A DNA stretch of 64,000 bases. Source: an uncultured delta proteobacterium (GTDB lineage: Bacteria; Myxococcota; Myxococcia; Myxococcales; 40CM-4-68-19). The stretch covers positions 64,642 to 128,641 of the forward strand of contig CAIWCD010000003.1 in the NCBI GenBank assembly GCA_903911145.1, written 5' to 3'. Shown one piece after another: positions 62,401 to 64,000 of this stretch (position 1 is the first letter of the stretch; each line of letters starts with the position of its first letter). The position numbers were made by a program, and so were the translations under genes. The notes under the pieces are model-generated. The model had not been told where the DNA came from. It searched no databases and saw nothing but the letters and a program-made list of their open reading frames with translations.

Positions 62401-63384
62401 CAAGAATACGGTCGGCCCGTTCCCCGCGATGAAGCGGACGGCAGCTCCCGTCGCACTGGTCGTGAGATCGGCGAAGCTCCCGCCGACGATCGTCCACGCA
62501 TAGGTAACGCCCTGCTGCGCCACAACGTGCGCATCGAGGTTGGTGGCACCAACCGGTGCGCTCGCGACAGTCGTGATCGTGAATCCGGAGGGGAGGATTC
62601 CCGGCGCAATCTGGACGGTCGCCTGCCCGTTCGCGGTTGTTCCCGAAGGATTCGTCGCTACGACAGAGATCACGACTGTCCCGGTGGCGCCCGCGGTGTA
62701 GGTCGTGGTGGTGCCGGCAGTCGAAGCGAGCGTGCCGTTCGCAATGCTCCATGCGTACGTCACGTTCGGCATCGGCGTGGTCACCTGCGCTGGGATTCCT
62801 GCGGTCGATGCGGTGACCGTCGCTGCCGTCGTGATCGCGATGGTGTTCGGCAGCGGCGCAACCAACGTCACTGTGGCGCTTGCCGTCGACGAGGAGCCAG
62901 CGACATTGGTCGCCGTCACCTGGAGGATCAGGAACGCGCCGGTACCTGCCGTAAACGTCACCGACGCGCCAGTCGCCTGCGCCGTCCCGTCCTGGAAGGT
63001 GCCGCCAGTAATGGTCCAGGCGTACGTCGCCGCCGGGTCGCCGGATGTCGCGGTCGCGATCAGTCCCGTCGCGCTCTGATCCGCAAACGCGGGAGCAGTG
63101 ATCGCGGCGGTGCCAACGGGCACTGCGCACGTCCCTGAAATGCAGGACGTCGCGCCGGTGCAGACGTTGCCGCACGCACCGCAGTTGGACGAAGTGCTGA
63201 CGTCCGTGCAGACCGTGCCGCACATCTTCTGCCCGGTCGGGCAGGCTGGCGCGTTCTCACAAACACCATCCGCGCCGCAAACTTCGCCGCTGGAGCACTG
63301 CGCGGTGGTCGTGCAGGTGACCTGATGCGCGCGAGGGGTACAGGCGGCAGCGCAAACGAGCGCAATGAGTGCAAATCGCTTCAT
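59446..63384 (-). CDS. Surface lipoprotein with Cys-rich, fibronectin and BNR/sortilin-like repeats
   Basis: A 1312-residue protein from ATG 63384. Lipoprotein-like signal (ALVCAAAC), then two Cys-rich motifs (CSSGEVCGADGVC; CGTVCTDVSTSSNCGACG), Ig/PKD-like beta domains (about 105-380), four fibronectin type III domains (about 380-740), and a C-terminal series of BNR/VPS10-like blades (STDTGSTWNA, STDGGQSWNA, SKDGGATWKS, STDSGSTWSD). These are typical extracellular adhesion or carbohydrate-binding parts. It is preceded by a related gene with a 48-base gap and is probably its operon partner. Confidence 0.88.
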   Translation of the reverse strand: MKRFALIALVCAAACTPRAHQVTCTTTAQCSSGEVCGADGVCENAPACPTGQKMCGTVCTDVSTSSNCGACGNVCTGATSCISGTCAVPVGTAAITAPAFADQSATGLIATATSGDPAATYAWTITGGTFQDGTAQATGASVTFTAGTGAFLILQVTATNVAGSSSTASATVTLVAPLPNTIAITTAATVTASTAGIPAQVTTPMPNVTYAWSIANGTLASTAGTTTTYTAGATGTVVISVVATNPSGTTANGQATVQIAPGILPSGFTITTVASAPVGATNLDAHVVAQQGVTYAWTIVGGSFADLTTSATGAAVRFIAGNGPTVFLSCTGTNQASAAETVTATVPVTIAAPGNLVVTGGANQMVISWNGVPGATKYHVLRAGDANSAPTQLADSTSTGWTDSTLPNGKRYFYAVEAATDQVTSAATTEQSAITNLPAPQNLAANPGATTVGLSWSAVANATQYAIYRRDGTGNGAFAPLATVSSASYVDSASVNEGSEYSYVVHAVTLDLESADSNIAVAITTLDAPSGLAATNSLFDITLTWTGNAAAAGYEILRSTSPASGFVVIGATTSMTYCNCGDSAFPPAPATTYYYEIRAVTGVAESDYSNVATATTVFPAPGNVGFEVDNRDTVVLTWAAVPGATNYGIERSTSPNGPFVEIGETGGTTYSDANLPYGASYYYQIVTLSPAGASPPSPTVGVSTQTSAYAAGSGVFGGSVAAVAFDPSNVRIAWAAVQGGAGVYQSTDTGSTWNAKSTGLGSNEVHALAFSSGSVFAGTRGAGIYALASGATSWTAVNRGLVATDTYSALAADPGNSGTIYAASYSAVYVSTNNGANWSATALAPAAPVLALAISPANPATVYAATDGAGVQMSQDSGATWASIGPASAACQGGIIIDPNNANRIWVGTTNGVFLSTDGGQSWNAVGAIAQVRSLAWSGQALIAGTSGGLQIGDGAGSFSLAGGSASMLVGVDALSIAHGKVLAGTIGGAGLFLSTDAGSHWSVANSGITAASAPAIAIAKSRPTILYGLAGYSVVKSADRGATWTSAMGSGIAYPAITTAIAVDPSDANTVYIGAQGVLRSKDGGATWKSTNANFVPSAISLASSSTGYALVYDTGIYQSTNLTDAKPTWSLISAGVNAQGLRALAVAPSATSRLYAGGDSGFWYSSDSGTSWTAPAQNIGHVRSITVDAAVPTTVYVVVGGQPAGSQVLKSVDGGISWNDLGFGSTAVQNLTSIAIDPLHSNILIALGNSSNGSSGGLFKSTDSGSTWSDISAGLGTRQLRAIAVDPVTSGNIFIASDDHGVFATMSGGL

Positions 63385-63432
63385 AAAACGGACCTCGGTT
63401 GAAACGGACCAGATGGAGTTCATGTTCGTCAC

Positions 63433-64000
63433 CTAGTTCCGGATCGGGGCGGCAGGAATCGATGAACGCTTCGTATGCTTGCTTCGTTCGGCCGGCATGA
63501 AGCTGGCTCCAACCGGCACAGTGACGAAGCTGTTGCAATCGACCGACATTCCATTGAATTGGTCGATGGCACGCAGGCGCACAGAGTAGGAACCGGTCGT
63601 CTGCGTGCTCGACAGCTGCACAGCCGACGTTCCGAGATCAGAGAGGGAGAGCGGCGTCCCACTGGCTGCTCCGCTCATCATCACCAGCTGAACGTCGACG
63701 GGGTGACGGAAGACGGCCGACCAGTCGACCTCCTGGCCACCACCGCTCGTCACGTTCAGGTTCGTCGGGCAGGTCAGCGTCGGCGCGGCAACCGGCTCGC
63801 TGGTAACGGTCACGTTTGCAGTGCAGGTCGACACGTTCCTGTGAGCGTCGGTGGCGGTGAACGTCACCGCAGTAGTCTCATTCGCCGGGAACAGCCAAGG
63901 CGCGCTGTTCGTCAGCGAAGGCGACGAGTCGACGATGTCTGATGCGCTCGCGTTGGCAAAGAATGCTGCGATCGCATCGCTTGTCGGCTCGTCCATCCCG
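63433..64000 (-). CDS. HYR-domain surface protein (5' partial)
   Basis: The last 188 or so residues of a protein that continues beyond the right edge. A HYR-like domain is visible (PSLTNSAPWLFPANETTAVT, FTATDAHRNVSTCTANVTV), followed by another beta domain with two Cys (LTCPTNLNV, VDCNSFVTV) and a basic tail. The internal ATG at 63996 is not taken as the start because the frame stays open to the edge. Confidence 0.75.
   Translation of the reverse strand, partial: GMDEPTSDAIAAFFANASASDIVDSSPSLTNSAPWLFPANETTAVTFTATDAHRNVSTCTANVTVTSEPVAAPTLTCPTNLNVTSGGGQEVDWSAVFRHPVDVQLVMMSGAASGTPLSLSDLGTSAVQLSSTQTTGSYSVRLRAIDQFNGMSVDCNSFVTVPVGASFMPAERSKHTKRSSIPAAPIRN

Overview
The window is GC-rich bacterial DNA, most likely from a member of the Myxococcota (delta-proteobacterial type). 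The main reasons are a giant Cys-rich lipoprotein carrying a GC_trans_RRR-like sorting segment (51808-58752), a second Cys-rich lipoprotein with fibronectin and BNR repeats (59446-63384), many lipoproteins, several chemosensory genes and very large multihaem c-type cytochromes. I see no rRNA, tRNA, CRISPR array or intact mobile element. The taxonomic call is inference from gene content.

Left part (1-21.9 kb). A CheB-CheR fusion runs off the left edge. It is followed by a DUF2934 protein, a lipoprotein and a PPK2 polyphosphate kinase. Then comes the most striking block, 4010-14330: five same-strand genes, four of them tightly spaced (three 4-base stop/start overlaps). They encode a 27-CxxCH lipoprotein, an inner-membrane FeS/FAD/NAD(P)/haem-b-like reductase, a 20-CxxCH cytochrome, a 10-CxxCH cytochrome and an outer-membrane beta-barrel protein. 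Together they read as a complete route for electrons from cytoplasmic NAD(P)H to the cell surface, i.e. a candidate porin-cytochrome extracellular electron transfer system. Next are an OmpR-type regulator with a degenerate receiver, OmpA/Pal-like lipoproteins, a ClC exchanger, a MarR regulator and a GT39-like membrane glycosyltransferase.

Middle part (21.9-38 kb). This is mostly carbohydrate and envelope functions (GT2, GH92, GH13, GT8, an HGSNAT-like acyltransferase, an outer-membrane porin) with acetyl-CoA synthetase, a small soluble chemoreceptor and several hypothetical proteins. Local sequence style changes here: GATATC/ATAT words and TAT codons become common.

Chemosensory block (37.6-45.7 kb, minus strand). 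cheA, cheW, a globin-coupled chemoreceptor, cheB, cheR and a CheY-CheX fusion are tightly packed, followed by a CZB zinc-binding protein and a bacteriohemerythrin. A second bacteriohemerythrin lies nearby at 47.8 kb. The set points to taxis or signalling driven by oxygen or another haem/iron ligand.

Right part (46-64 kb). A PLP-dependent sulfur amino-acid enzyme and a DUF2946-like His/Cys peptide in front of a TonB-dependent receptor are followed by the 2314-residue Cys-rich/OmpA fusion protein with its own promoter candidate and terminator. After a 650-base gene-free stretch with a large bulged hairpin, two surface-type proteins are read on the minus strand; the second is cut by the right edge.
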